Origin: Ulvibacterium sp039819225 | Lineage (GTDB): Bacteria; Bacteroidota; Bacteroidia; Flavobacteriales; Flavobacteriaceae | Length of the DNA stretch: 22,171 nucleotides | Direction: 5' to 3' | NCBI GenBank assembly: GCA_039819225.1 | Contig: JBCBSN010000043.1 | Span: 1-22,171, forward strand | Shown: positions 7,519-15,878 of the stretch, one piece after another | Layout: each line of letters opens with the position of its first letter | How positions within the stretch are numbered: position 1 is the first letter of the stretch | Position numbers and translations under genes: made by a program | The notes under the pieces: model-generated | The model's database searches: none | What the model was told of the DNA's origin: nothing | What the model saw: only the letters and a program-made list of their open reading frames with translations

Positions 7519-9216
7519 ATGTATGAACAAATGGAAATAAAAAAGTACATAATAGGTTCGTTTTTGGTCGGTTTGGCGATGGTTTTTTCTCTAGTGGTAC
7601 AGCCCCTATTGGCACAGGAAAAAGGAAATACCGCAGATATCATCATCTATGGGGGCACTTCCGCTGGGATAGCTGCAGCCATCCAAACCAGCAGAATGGG
7701 GAAGTCCGTAATCCTTATTGAACCCACAAGTCGTATTGGAGGTCTTACTACGGGCGGATTGGGCCAAACGGATATCGGAAACAAACAGGCCATTGGAGGC
7801 ATTTCCCGGGAGTTCTACGAAAATATCAGTAAATATTACGACAATCCTGAAAGCTGGAAATGGCAAAAAAAATCGGAATATCTGGACGGGGGGCAAACAC
7901 GTACGGAAAAAGGTGAAGATGCCATGTGGACTTTTGAGCCTTCTGCCGCGCTCACGGTCTATAATGACATGGTGGCCAAGGAGAACATTACACTGGTGTA
8001 CAACGAACGCCTCAATAGAAAAAACGGCGTTTCCAAAAGAGATGGGCGTATCCGGTCCATTACCATGGAAAGTGGAAAGGTTTTTTCCGGAAAAATGTTT
8101 ATCGACGCTACCTATGAAGGGGATCTTTTGGCTACGGCAGGGGTAACGTATACCTATGGGCGGGAGAGCAATGATGAGTATGGGGAGACCCTTAATGGCG
8201 TGCAGGCCAATATAAAGAATACCTCCTTGTTAGGGGTAGTTTCCAAAAATGGCTTTAACCACAATTTTGTACCAGGGGTAGATCCCTACATTAAAAAGGG
8301 AAATCCCAAAAGTGGGTTGTTGCCCAACGTGAATGAAAAACCGGGACTGGAAGGTGCCGGGGATAAAAAGATTCAAGCCTATTGCTTTCGTATGTGCCTT
8401 ACGGACCATCCCGAAAATCGCATTCCTTTTGTAAAACCCAAAGGATATAACGAGTTGGATTACGAACTACTTCTCAGAAACTATGAAGCCGGTTTCAATG
8501 GGCTGCCTTGGATCAATTCCAGTATGCCCAATCGGAAAACGGACACTAACAACAGGAATGGTTTTTCCACGGACTTCATTGGTCAAAACTATACTTATCC
8601 GGAGGCCTCCTATGCTGAACGGGAAAAGATAGTGGATCGGCATCGTAACTACCAAATGGGCCTTATGTGGACTTTGGCCAACCATCCCAGGATTCCCGAA
8701 AGGATTCGTAAAGAGGTGTCGCGCTGGGGAACCACAAAAGATGAGTTTGAGAGACCCGACGGTTGGCAGCAGCAGCTCTACATCCGGGAGGCAAGGCGCA
8801 TGATTAGTGATTATGTCATCACCCAATACAACTGTGAGGGGCTCCATATCCCCAATGATCCGGTCGGTCTTGGTGCCTATGGCATGGACAGTCATAATAC
8901 ACAGCGGTATGTGGATGCCAACGGGTTTGTACAGAACGAAGGCAATGTGGAATGCAAGGTAAAAGCACCCTACCCCATAAGCTACAAATCCATAGTGCCG
9001 AAGAGCGAAGAGTGCAAAAACGTATTGGTTCCCGTTTGCTTGAGCGCGACCCATATCGCTTTTGGGTCCATACGTATGGAACCCGTATTCATGGTGTTGG
9101 GACAGTCAGCGGCCACGGCCGCGGTATTGGCCATTGATGGAGGAAGCTCGGTTCAGGAGGTACCGTATCGTAGTCTGCAAAATAGACTTTTAAGGGATAA
9201 GCAACGGATAAAGTAG
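7519..9216 (+). CDS. Exported FAD-dependent oxidoreductase (PF12831-type), copy 1
   Basis: 565 residues. A Sec-type signal peptide runs to about residue 32 (hydrophobic 11-30, cleavage near LLAQ) with no twin-arginine motif. The N-terminal Rossmann-type FAD site reads IIIYGGTSAGIAAA (42-54). It is followed by an acidic residue at the end of strand 2 (LIEP, E68) and RIGGLTTGGLGQTD, all typical of the PF12831 FAD-dependent oxidoreductase family common in Bacteroidota carbohydrate loci. The conserved C-terminal block is ATHIAFGSIRMEPVFMVLGQSAATAA. The start is either the ATG at 7519 or the in-frame ATG at 7531. The reaction is unknown. A sugar or uronate oxidation in the periplasm is my inference. 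The sulfatase gene starts six bases after the stop, and a paralogue (10807-12474) lies on its other side, so the three are likely one operon. Confidence 0.9.
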   Translation: MYEQMEIKKYIIGSFLVGLAMVFSLVVQPLLAQEKGNTADIIIYGGTSAGIAAAIQTSRMGKSVILIEPTSRIGGLTTGGLGQTDIGNKQAIGGISREFYENISKYYDNPESWKWQKKSEYLDGGQTRTEKGEDAMWTFEPSAALTVYNDMVAKENITLVYNERLNRKNGVSKRDGRIRSITMESGKVFSGKMFIDATYEGDLLATAGVTYTYGRESNDEYGETLNGVQANIKNTSLLGVVSKNGFNHNFVPGVDPYIKKGNPKSGLLPNVNEKPGLEGAGDKKIQAYCFRMCLTDHPENRIPFVKPKGYNELDYELLLRNYEAGFNGLPWINSSMPNRKTDTNNRNGFSTDFIGQNYTYPEASYAEREKIVDRHRNYQMGLMWTLANHPRIPERIRKEVSRWGTTKDEFERPDGWQQQLYIREARRMISDYVITQYNCEGLHIPNDPVGLGAYGMDSHNTQRYVDANGFVQNEGNVECKVKAPYPISYKSIVPKSEECKNVLVPVCLSATHIAFGSIRMEPVFMVLGQSAATAAVLAIDGGSSVQEVPYRSLQNRLLRDKQRIK

Positions 9217-9222
9217 CCTACA

Positions 9223-10767
9223 ATGATCAAATACGGATTTACTTGGAGAGGATGGGTCTTTTTGATGGGGTTGTGGATGGTCTACTCCTGTAAGAAGGAA
9301 GAGAAAGCCCCTGTCTCAGAGCTTCCCAATATTGTAATTATCCTGGCGGATGATTTGGGATACGGGGATTTGGGATCGTACAACCCGGAATCTTTGATTC
9401 CCACGCCCAACCTAGATCGTTTGGCCTCTGAAGGTATGCGCCTAACGGATGCGTATTGTCCCGTAGCGGTATGCTCCCCTTCGCGTTTTGCATTGATGAC
9501 GGGAAGTTATCCATGGCGGAGTTGGAACAAGCACGGGGTATTGGGCAACTACGAGCCTTCCATGATGGCCAAGGGAGAGTTAACGTTGCCGCAAATGTTG
9601 CAAAAATCAGGTTACGTAACCGCAGGATTTGGAAAATGGCATTTGGGCACCTCCTTTCCCACTTTGGATGGTAAACCTCCGGCCGGTTTTGGAAAGTTTA
9701 GGGCCGAGGATAACGGGGCCAATCTCGATTTTTCAAAACCTGTCTACGATGGCCCGGTAGATCATGGTTTTGACCATTGGCTGGGGTTCAGTTGTGCCAG
9801 TGAATGTTGGATTTTGGAGGGAAAAAAAGTCATTGGGGCATTGCAACATGATTACTATACCACTGAGGCCGCATCCGGAACGGAGCATTTACGCTCGATC
9901 CCCATGGATGCCTATTTGTCCTATATTACCCAAAATAGTTTGGACTTCTTGAAGGGGCATGCCACAAAAAAGGAAAACACTCCGTTTTTTCTTTATTTTT
10001 CGCCCTATGTACCACATACTCCTTTGGCTCCTAGTGAAATGTTTAAGGGAAAGACCAAAGCTGGGAAATACGGGGATTATGTACATGAGCTTGACGATGC
10101 CATTGGGCAAATCCTGAATGCCCTGGATCGATTTCATTTCAGCGATAATACCATTGTTCTTTTTGCCAGCGATAATGGTTCCGCTTTTCCCGTTACCTAC
10201 AAAGGGGTGGAGGATTCGGACAGGCGCAACAGACCCATTAATTCCGCCGACAATTCCATTACCGATAGCTTGGCCGCCAAAGGACGGCCTGTGCATTATC
10301 CCAATTGGCCATTAAAAGGAACCAAACAAACGGTTTGGGAAGGAGGGGTGAGAACCCCTTTTATAGCCCGTTGGCCAGGTAAGTTCCCCAAGGGGGCCTC
10401 TAGTGAAGCGTTATTTGCCTTAAATGACGTAATGCCCTCCCTGGCAAATATTATAGGATTTGAATTGCCACGGGGAGCGGCCCTCGATGGGTACGACTTA
10501 TCCTCCGTTCTAATGGGAAAGGGCGAGGGGTTGCGAAAATCGGTCGTGGTACAGTCCAGAGACAATATTTTTGGGGTTCGCGTGGGCGATTGGAAATATA
10601 TTGAAGACAAGGATAAAGGTGACATTGGGGAATTGTACAATTTAAAGGAGGATGTTTCAGAGTCTAAAAACCGCTTTGATACAAATCCGGAATTGGCTCG
10701 GGAACTTAAGAAACATTTGGATGAGATTCTTCAAAGTGATGCTTCCAATAGTACCATAAGCCATTGA
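9223..10767 (+). CDS. Type I sulfatase (formylglycine-dependent), lipoprotein
   Basis: 514 residues. The active-site motif is CSPSR at 84-88, whose cysteine must be converted to formylglycine in the cytoplasm by a maturase not seen here. Further family residues are present: the metal-binding pair in LADDLGYGD (D43, D44), GFGKWHLG (K138, H140), the histidine of YVPHTPL (H265), ASDNGS (D317, N318) and the lysine in LKGTKQTVWEGG. It should hydrolyse sulfate esters, probably from a glycan. The signal peptide ends in VYSC with cysteine 23 as lipid anchor, followed by KKEEK. This matches the lysine-plus-acidic surface-export signal described for Capnocytophaga lipoproteins, so a surface location is likely. 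Sub-family and substrate cannot be assigned by eye. Confidence 0.95.
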   Translation: MIKYGFTWRGWVFLMGLWMVYSCKKEEKAPVSELPNIVIILADDLGYGDLGSYNPESLIPTPNLDRLASEGMRLTDAYCPVAVCSPSRFALMTGSYPWRSWNKHGVLGNYEPSMMAKGELTLPQMLQKSGYVTAGFGKWHLGTSFPTLDGKPPAGFGKFRAEDNGANLDFSKPVYDGPVDHGFDHWLGFSCASECWILEGKKVIGALQHDYYTTEAASGTEHLRSIPMDAYLSYITQNSLDFLKGHATKKENTPFFLYFSPYVPHTPLAPSEMFKGKTKAGKYGDYVHELDDAIGQILNALDRFHFSDNTIVLFASDNGSAFPVTYKGVEDSDRRNRPINSADNSITDSLAAKGRPVHYPNWPLKGTKQTVWEGGVRTPFIARWPGKFPKGASSEALFALNDVMPSLANIIGFELPRGAALDGYDLSSVLMGKGEGLRKSVVVQSRDNIFGVRVGDWKYIEDKDKGDIGELYNLKEDVSESKNRFDTNPELARELKKHLDEILQSDASNSTISH

Positions 10768-10806
10768 AAATATAATATCATAAGAACAGAATTAAAAATC
10801 GATTTT

Positions 10807-12474
10807 ATGACGCGATATAGATTAAACTTTACTACGGGAATCCTTATTTTAATTACGGTTTCGGTTTTCTGGAATTGTAAATCAAAAAACGAAAGTGTAG
10901 CAGACCCGAATACTGCGGATATTATTATTTACGGAGGTACTTCCGCAGCGGTTATCGCTGCTGTGGAGGCCAAAAAATCTGGGAAGTCCGTTATTGTGGT
11001 ATCTCCGGACACCCATCTGGGCGGATTGTCATCTGGAGGTCTGGGCTTCACGGATACCGGTGACAAAAGTGTAATCGGGGGACTCGCTCGTGAATTCTAC
11101 CATAGGGTATGGCAGCATTACAATACCTCGGAGGCCTGGAAATGGCAACCCAAGGCCGAATACGGCAACAAAGGTCAAGGAACTCCGGCCATGGATGGAG
11201 AGAATAGGACCATGTGGATCTTTGAACCACACGTGGCCGAAAAGGTATTCGAGGATTTGGTTCGGGAATATGAAATCCGGGTGGATCGGGACCAATGGTT
11301 GGATAAGGAAGAAGGTATAAAAATGGAAGATGGTAAAATAGTTTCCATTGCCACTTTGAGCGGAAAGACCTATACCGGGAAGCTATTCCTGGACACGACC
11401 TACGAGGGCGACCTTATGGCCTTGGCCGGGGTAAGCTACCATGTGGGTCGGGAGGCGGCGGACGTTTACGGCGAAGAATGGAACGGGGTGCAGACCGGCG
11501 TATTGCATCATAAACATTTTTTTGAATCCGATATTTCGCCCTATATCATACCTGGTGACCCGTCCAGTGGGCTTCTACCCAGGATTTCAGGGCAACATCC
11601 CGGGGAAAAGTACAGTGGGGATAAAAAGATACAGGCCTACTGCTTCCGCACCTGTATGACCGATCATGGACCCAACCGGGTACCATTTCCCAAACCGGAG
11701 GGATATGATCCCGATCAATATGAACTATTGGTCCGCGTATTCGGTATTGGGTGGGATGGTTGGTTCAACAAGTTCGATGCCATTCCCAATCACAAGACCG
11801 ATACCAATAACCACGGCCCCTTTAGTAGTGATAATATTGGAATGAACTATGATTATCCCGAGGCCTCGTATGAGCGCAGAAGGGAGATTATTGCGGAACA
11901 CGAGCAGTATCAAAAGGGACTTTTATGGTTCGTGGCGAATGACCCTAGAGTGCCCAAGAATATTCAGACCGAAATGCAAAAGTGGGGATTGGCCAAGGAC
12001 GAGTTTTTGGATAATGGTCACTGGCCCCATCAGATCTATGTCAGGGAAGCCCGGCGCATGATAGGGGAGTTTGTGATGACGGAGAACGAACTTCTGAAGA
12101 TAAGGCCCACGCCTAATTCGGTGGGAATGGGGTCCTACACCATGGACTCACATAACGTACAACGATATGTAAAGGAGGATGGATTTGTACAGAACGAGGG
12201 GGATATTGGGGTAAGCACCAAAGGTCCTTATGCCATAGCCTACGGAGCCTTGGTCCCCAAAAAAGAGGAATGTACCAACTTATTGGTTCCGGTCTGTGTC
12301 TCCTCTAGCCATATTGCCTTTGGTTCCATTAGGATGGAACCCGTGTTCATGATTTTAGGGCAATCTGCGGCGGTCGCTGCATCTTTGGCCATTGATAAGG
12401 ATATACCCGTGCAGGATTTGGAATATGGGGAATTGCGTAAATCCTTGTTGGAGAGAGGACAAGTTTTGGAATAA
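10807..12474 (+). CDS. Exported FAD-dependent oxidoreductase (PF12831-type), copy 2, lipoprotein
   Basis: 555 residues, clearly paralogous to the gene at 7519-9216 along its whole length (for example DKKIQAYCFRTCMTDHGPNR and HIAFGSIRMEPVFMILGQSA). It differs in its export signal, which ends in FWNC with cysteine 24 as a lipobox residue, so this copy is membrane-anchored whereas copy 1 looks soluble. The FAD motif also differs. Copy 1 has GGTSAG and a glutamate after strand 2. This copy has GGTSAA (43-48) and VVSP, so both the third glycine and the acidic ribose-binding residue are changed. It may bind the cofactor differently or serve another role. It starts 39 bases after the sulfatase and ends the plus-strand series. 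The next genes converge on it, with no clear terminator in the 89-base gap. Confidence 0.9.
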   Translation: MTRYRLNFTTGILILITVSVFWNCKSKNESVADPNTADIIIYGGTSAAVIAAVEAKKSGKSVIVVSPDTHLGGLSSGGLGFTDTGDKSVIGGLAREFYHRVWQHYNTSEAWKWQPKAEYGNKGQGTPAMDGENRTMWIFEPHVAEKVFEDLVREYEIRVDRDQWLDKEEGIKMEDGKIVSIATLSGKTYTGKLFLDTTYEGDLMALAGVSYHVGREAADVYGEEWNGVQTGVLHHKHFFESDISPYIIPGDPSSGLLPRISGQHPGEKYSGDKKIQAYCFRTCMTDHGPNRVPFPKPEGYDPDQYELLVRVFGIGWDGWFNKFDAIPNHKTDTNNHGPFSSDNIGMNYDYPEASYERRREIIAEHEQYQKGLLWFVANDPRVPKNIQTEMQKWGLAKDEFLDNGHWPHQIYVREARRMIGEFVMTENELLKIRPTPNSVGMGSYTMDSHNVQRYVKEDGFVQNEGDIGVSTKGPYAIAYGALVPKKEECTNLLVPVCVSSSHIAFGSIRMEPVFMILGQSAAVAASLAIDKDIPVQDLEYGELRKSLLERGQVLE

Positions 12475-12563
12475 TAATCATAGCGCTAGTTTTTAAGTGG
12501 ATAGAGGATTTGGAGAACACTATCAAAGAATTGGGTTGGGTTTTTAAAGGGTACTAACAGTCC

Positions 12564-13289
12564 TTATAGCCCCACTCTTTTCATGAAATCCCCTTTGTAG
12601 CTTTCTCCTATCGGAATACGAACCTCGTGGATAAGGATTCTATTCCGCTGAATGGAATCCACATGGTTTACGTTTACAAGATAGGATCTATGCACCCTAT
12701 AAAAAGAGGTAGAGGGCAATTTTGCGGCCATCTCCCTAAAACTGAGCAAAGTGAGAATGGGTTTACCCTCCTTCACATGGATTTTGAGATAGTCCTTTAG
12801 CCCTTGGACATAGGTGATGTCATCAATTTTGATTTTTACGTTGTTGTAATCGGATTTAACAAAAACAAAATGATTTTCGGTATGGGTACCTCCCCCAGCA
12901 GGGGCTACATTGCCAATAGCTTCCTTATTAACTTTCATATGGTATATTTCCTTTGCCCGGTTCATGGATTTAAGGAATCTCGGAAATGGAATAGGTTTTA
13001 CCAAATAGTCTATGGCATTCAGTTCAAAACCTTCAATGGCATATTGGGGATAGGCCGTTGTGAAGATAAAAAGAGGCTTTTTCTCCAATGATTTTATGAA
13101 TTCGATACCGCTTATTTGGGGCATTTCAATATCAAGAAATACCAAGTCCACCGGGTTTTTTTGGATGTAATGAATGCTTTTCAACGGATTGGTAAATGTT
13201 CCCAGCACGTTGATGCCCCCGGTATCCTCACAATAGGATTTTATGATTCCTAGGGCCAAGGGCTCATCATCGATTATAATACAATTCAT
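12564..13289 (-). CDS. LytTR-family two-component response regulator
   Basis: 241 residues. The N-terminal receiver domain has the acidic pair D7-D8 (IIIDDEP), the phospho-acceptor aspartate D53 in VFLDIEMP, threonine 77/78 and the conserved lysine K98 in DYLVKPI. A linker at about 118-138 leads to a C-terminal LytTR DNA-binding domain (about 140-241) with FVKSDYNNVKIKIDDITYVQGL, FYRVHRSYLVNVNHVD and the closing PIGESYK motif. LytTR regulators bind direct-repeat promoters as dimers when phosphorylated. The kinase gene lies six bases upstream on the same strand, so the two are translated as a pair. Its targets may be the envelope genes in the same cluster, which is inference from proximity. 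Confidence 0.96.
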   Translation of the reverse strand: MNCIIIDDEPLALGIIKSYCEDTGGINVLGTFTNPLKSIHYIQKNPVDLVFLDIEMPQISGIEFIKSLEKKPLFIFTTAYPQYAIEGFELNAIDYLVKPIPFPRFLKSMNRAKEIYHMKVNKEAIGNVAPAGGGTHTENHFVFVKSDYNNVKIKIDDITYVQGLKDYLKIHVKEGKPILTLLSFREMAAKLPSTSFYRVHRSYLVNVNHVDSIQRNRILIHEVRIPIGESYKGDFMKRVGL

Positions 13290-13295
13290 ATCTAA

Positions 13296-14363
13296 CTAAT
13301 TCTGTAGCACAAACAAGGGACTGCCCACTTCTTTCAGATATATTTCCAGTTCCACGATATAAAACCCCTTTTCTTTTTTGATGTATAGGCTATGGTCTTC
13401 TGGATACAGAAGCAACAATCGGTTTTTTATGTTCTCTAGGCCAATTCCGGAATTTTTATCATCAATGGTATAATTTCCAATCTTATTTCTTATATGAAAG
13501 AATAGGTTATGGCCAACAATCCGCAAGCGAACATCTACGTAGGTCACCCCTTTGAAGTCCGTTCCATACTTAAAAGCGTTTTCCACAAAAGGGATAAGTA
13601 ACAAAGGGGGTATCTTCTTATCGTTGTATTCTCCGGATATTTTGAGCTTTACATTTTCGCTGTTCGAGAGCCTGAACAATTGTAATGCAACAAAGTTTTT
13701 AATGTAATCGATTTCCTTGGATAAGGGTACCTCTTCCCGTTTCGCTTCATAGAGCATATAGCGCATCATCTCGGATAGGACAATAACGGCTTCGGGTGCC
13801 TCTTTGTCCTTATTACGTACTAAGGAGTAGATACTGTTCAAAGAGTTGAAGAGAAAATGGGGGTTTAATTGAGCCCTTAGGAAACGGAGTTCCGTTTCGT
13901 TTCTTCGTACATCGCTTTCCTTTTGAATATGTTCCCTCCGATAAAAGTCCTTTACCAGAGCAAGTAGACCTCCTAATAAGAAAAAGGCCATGGTAGTCAA
14001 TGTGGTGATAAAATAAGGAAGTAGTTTAAACCCTTCCCCATGCACGGATTCCAGGATGCCCTCAAATTTTCTCATGGCCCCCACAGGAGCGAGAAAGGAC
14101 AAAAGGTAGTTCACAATGACCAGTGCTACTAAGGATATACCTATATACGTACTTATTTTTTTCTTAAGCAAAAACCGAGGTACTAGAATTCGGTAGTTGA
14201 GGTAGAACAAAACCGGACTGCTCGAGAAACGTAGAAATAAAATTGGTTCAACGGAGCGGTTTTGGATGTACAATACACTTACGGGAAACAAGAACAAGAG
14301 CAACCAAAAGATGATATGGATCCAATACTCCGGTATGCTACTGCGCTTTTTCAAATCTTTCAC
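13296..14363 (-). CDS. LytS-type sensor histidine kinase
   Basis: 355 residues. Four hydrophobic segments lie at about 14-34, 46-62, 72-94 and 115-138, followed by a coiled linker. The PF06580 histidine kinase core has LRAQLNPHFLFNSLNSIY with phospho-acceptor H169. The ATP-binding domain has IPFVENAFKYG (N262) and NSGIGLENIKNRL (G306, G308). No separate extracellular sensor domain is visible, so it probably senses within the membrane or through partner proteins, which is typical of Bacteroidota kinases of this class. It phosphorylates the adjacent LytTR regulator. The DUF4907 gene ends 17 bases upstream of its start, which suggests co-transcription and perhaps a functional link between that protein and the kinase. 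Confidence 0.95.
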   Translation of the reverse strand: MKDLKKRSSIPEYWIHIIFWLLLFLFPVSVLYIQNRSVEPILFLRFSSSPVLFYLNYRILVPRFLLKKKISTYIGISLVALVIVNYLLSFLAPVGAMRKFEGILESVHGEGFKLLPYFITTLTTMAFFLLGGLLALVKDFYRREHIQKESDVRRNETELRFLRAQLNPHFLFNSLNSIYSLVRNKDKEAPEAVIVLSEMMRYMLYEAKREEVPLSKEIDYIKNFVALQLFRLSNSENVKLKISGEYNDKKIPPLLLIPFVENAFKYGTDFKGVTYVDVRLRIVGHNLFFHIRNKIGNYTIDDKNSGIGLENIKNRLLLLYPEDHSLYIKKEKGFYIVELEIYLKEVGSPLFVLQN

Positions 14364-14380
14364 TTAAAAAAAGAAGTTAA

Positions 14381-14746
14381 CTATTTTTCAATGGAGTATC
14401 CTATATTTCGCAAATCGTTAACAGTAACGACCGGAGAATTCCCTACATTCAGCCTTTTTAGAACCAATGAACCTACCCTTTCGGCGTTTTCCCTGGTCTT
14501 AAATCGCACTTGCCCGGCAATCCCTGGAACGAAATTCTGCCGAATCAATAACGAATCGGCATAGTGTATCTCATAATAGAACCAGCTATCATTATCCTTT
14601 TTCCCTTGTAGAACCCTCAAGGAAAGGAAAGAATTATCTGAAACTTTATCTTGCTCCACTACATCAAGGGTCAATAAATAGACCATGGATAAAACCACAA
14701 AGGTCAAAGCCAAGGTGTAAGCGAGATAAATTCGATTAGTTTCCAT
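14381..14746 (-). CDS. DUF4907-family membrane-anchored periplasmic protein
   Basis: 121 residues. An N-terminal hydrophobic segment (about 7-25) acts as a signal anchor. The remainder matches the DUF4907 pattern as I know it: WFYYEIHYADSLLIRQNFVP, then FKTRENAERVGSLVLKRL and a final segment VTVNDLRNIGYSI. The function of this family is unknown. It lies between the Kelch lipoprotein and the histidine kinase on the same strand, 17 bases from the kinase. A 130-base gap to the Kelch gene leaves room for its own promoter, though none with a clear -33/-7 pair can be seen. Confidence 0.75.
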   Translation of the reverse strand: METNRIYLAYTLALTFVVLSMVYLLTLDVVEQDKVSDNSFLSLRVLQGKKDNDSWFYYEIHYADSLLIRQNFVPGIAGQVRFKTRENAERVGSLVLKRLNVGNSPVVTVNDLRNIGYSIEK

Positions 14747-14876
14747 AATCCTGGAACAAACAGAAACGAAAAAGTATACTGCTCTTGTTGTATCAAATAG
14801 GATAAATTATAAAGTATAAAGTATCGCAAGTCATATTGACTGAAAGAGAAAAATCCGAATAGTATTGCAAAGTTTT

Positions 14877-15875
14877 CTAATCGTCCTCGTCTTCCTCGTC
14901 ATTGGGGAAGAATTCCCTATTGTCGTCTAGATATAAGGTTCCCGTTCTACCCAGGGCCAAAAAGGCCTTAGTGCTATTGTAAAAGGAAACCGCTCCCTGT
15001 CTTGCTGCTCCTTCATAAGCCGTTTTTTCTTCCCATTCATCCAGAGAGGGGTCATACTCCCATACGGTGGTGGAGGAGCCTCCGCCAGTATCACCAGTAG
15101 CAAAGTATCCTTTTCCGCCCATGGCAAATCCTACGGCATTGTTCCGGATTATGGAATAATCGTCATCTTCATCCAGATCCAGGAGCGGGAACCAACTTTC
15201 GGTATCCAGGTCAAATTCCCAAAAATCGATCTGGTTAAGACCATTGGAAACCCCTGTTCCCAGATATGCCTTGTTACCAATGGTAAATGTTGTGGCATCC
15301 CTTCTTTTGTTTCCACCAAAACCTACCAGTTCCGTCCAAGTATCGGTTGCAGGATCGTACTTCCAAAAATCCTTTCTGTCGTTGTCCCCGTCAAACCCGG
15401 TCCCGACATAACCGTGGGCACTGGAGTTAAAACCAATGGCTCCTCTTCTTGGAGATCCCCCAAAGGCAGAAATGGGATCCCAAGTGTTAGAGGAGACATT
15501 GTATCGGTAAAAATCGTTCAATTCATTATCCCCGTCATACCCCAGCCCTACAAAGCCGTTTCCATTTGCGGTAAAGGCTACGGCAGAGCTTCTGGGAACT
15601 CCCGGAAAGGTTGCCAATTGGCTCCAAAAATTACCTTGCATATCATAGACCCAAACATCGTTTAGGCGGTCATCCCCATCAAAACCGGTTCCCATATAGC
15701 CCAAATCGCCTATGGTAAAGGCAAAGGCCCCACTTCTGGGAGTGCCATCAAAAACAGAACGGTCCACCCAATTCCCCACCTCTTCGTCATCGTCATCATC
15801 GGAACAGCTTTGGAACCCCATCAGGGTAATTAGAACAAGAAAAAGGGTGCGGGTTTTTTGCCAGTCTTTAAGCAT
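14877..15875 (-). CDS. Kelch-repeat surface lipoprotein
   Basis: 332 residues. The lipoprotein signal ends LMGFQSC (cysteine 24) and is followed at once by SDDDDDEE, a strong Bacteroidota surface-export signal. The mature part consists of about six Kelch-type blades of roughly 48 residues. Each has a RxGAxxF element, a GYxGTGFDG turn, an acidic spacer and a W near the end of the last strand (FWSQL, TWDPI, TWTEL, SWFPL, EWEEK). The protein should fold as a beta-propeller on the cell surface, probably binding protein or glycan. The C-terminus is acidic (NDEEDEDD). Its start codon lies three bases after the stop of the upstream outer-membrane barrel gene, so the two are surely co-translated. No enzymatic residues of galactose oxidase are evident. 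Confidence 0.9.
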   Translation of the reverse strand: MLKDWQKTRTLFLVLITLMGFQSCSDDDDDEEVGNWVDRSVFDGTPRSGAFAFTIGDLGYMGTGFDGDDRLNDVWVYDMQGNFWSQLATFPGVPRSSAVAFTANGNGFVGLGYDGDNELNDFYRYNVSSNTWDPISAFGGSPRRGAIGFNSSAHGYVGTGFDGDNDRKDFWKYDPATDTWTELVGFGGNKRRDATTFTIGNKAYLGTGVSNGLNQIDFWEFDLDTESWFPLLDLDEDDDYSIIRNNAVGFAMGGKGYFATGDTGGGSSTTVWEYDPSLDEWEEKTAYEGAARQGAVSFYNSTKAFLALGRTGTLYLDDNREFFPNDEEDEDD

Positions 15876-15878
15876 CGT

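Noticed and set aside
8467..9054. 195-codon minus-strand ORF within the first flavoenzyme
   Set aside because: It lies fully inside a well-supported gene and has no recognisable domain.
14809..14822. Tandem ATAAAGT repeat upstream of the DUF4907 gene's neighbour
   Set aside because: Two copies of an AT-rich heptamer are expected by chance in a region of this composition.
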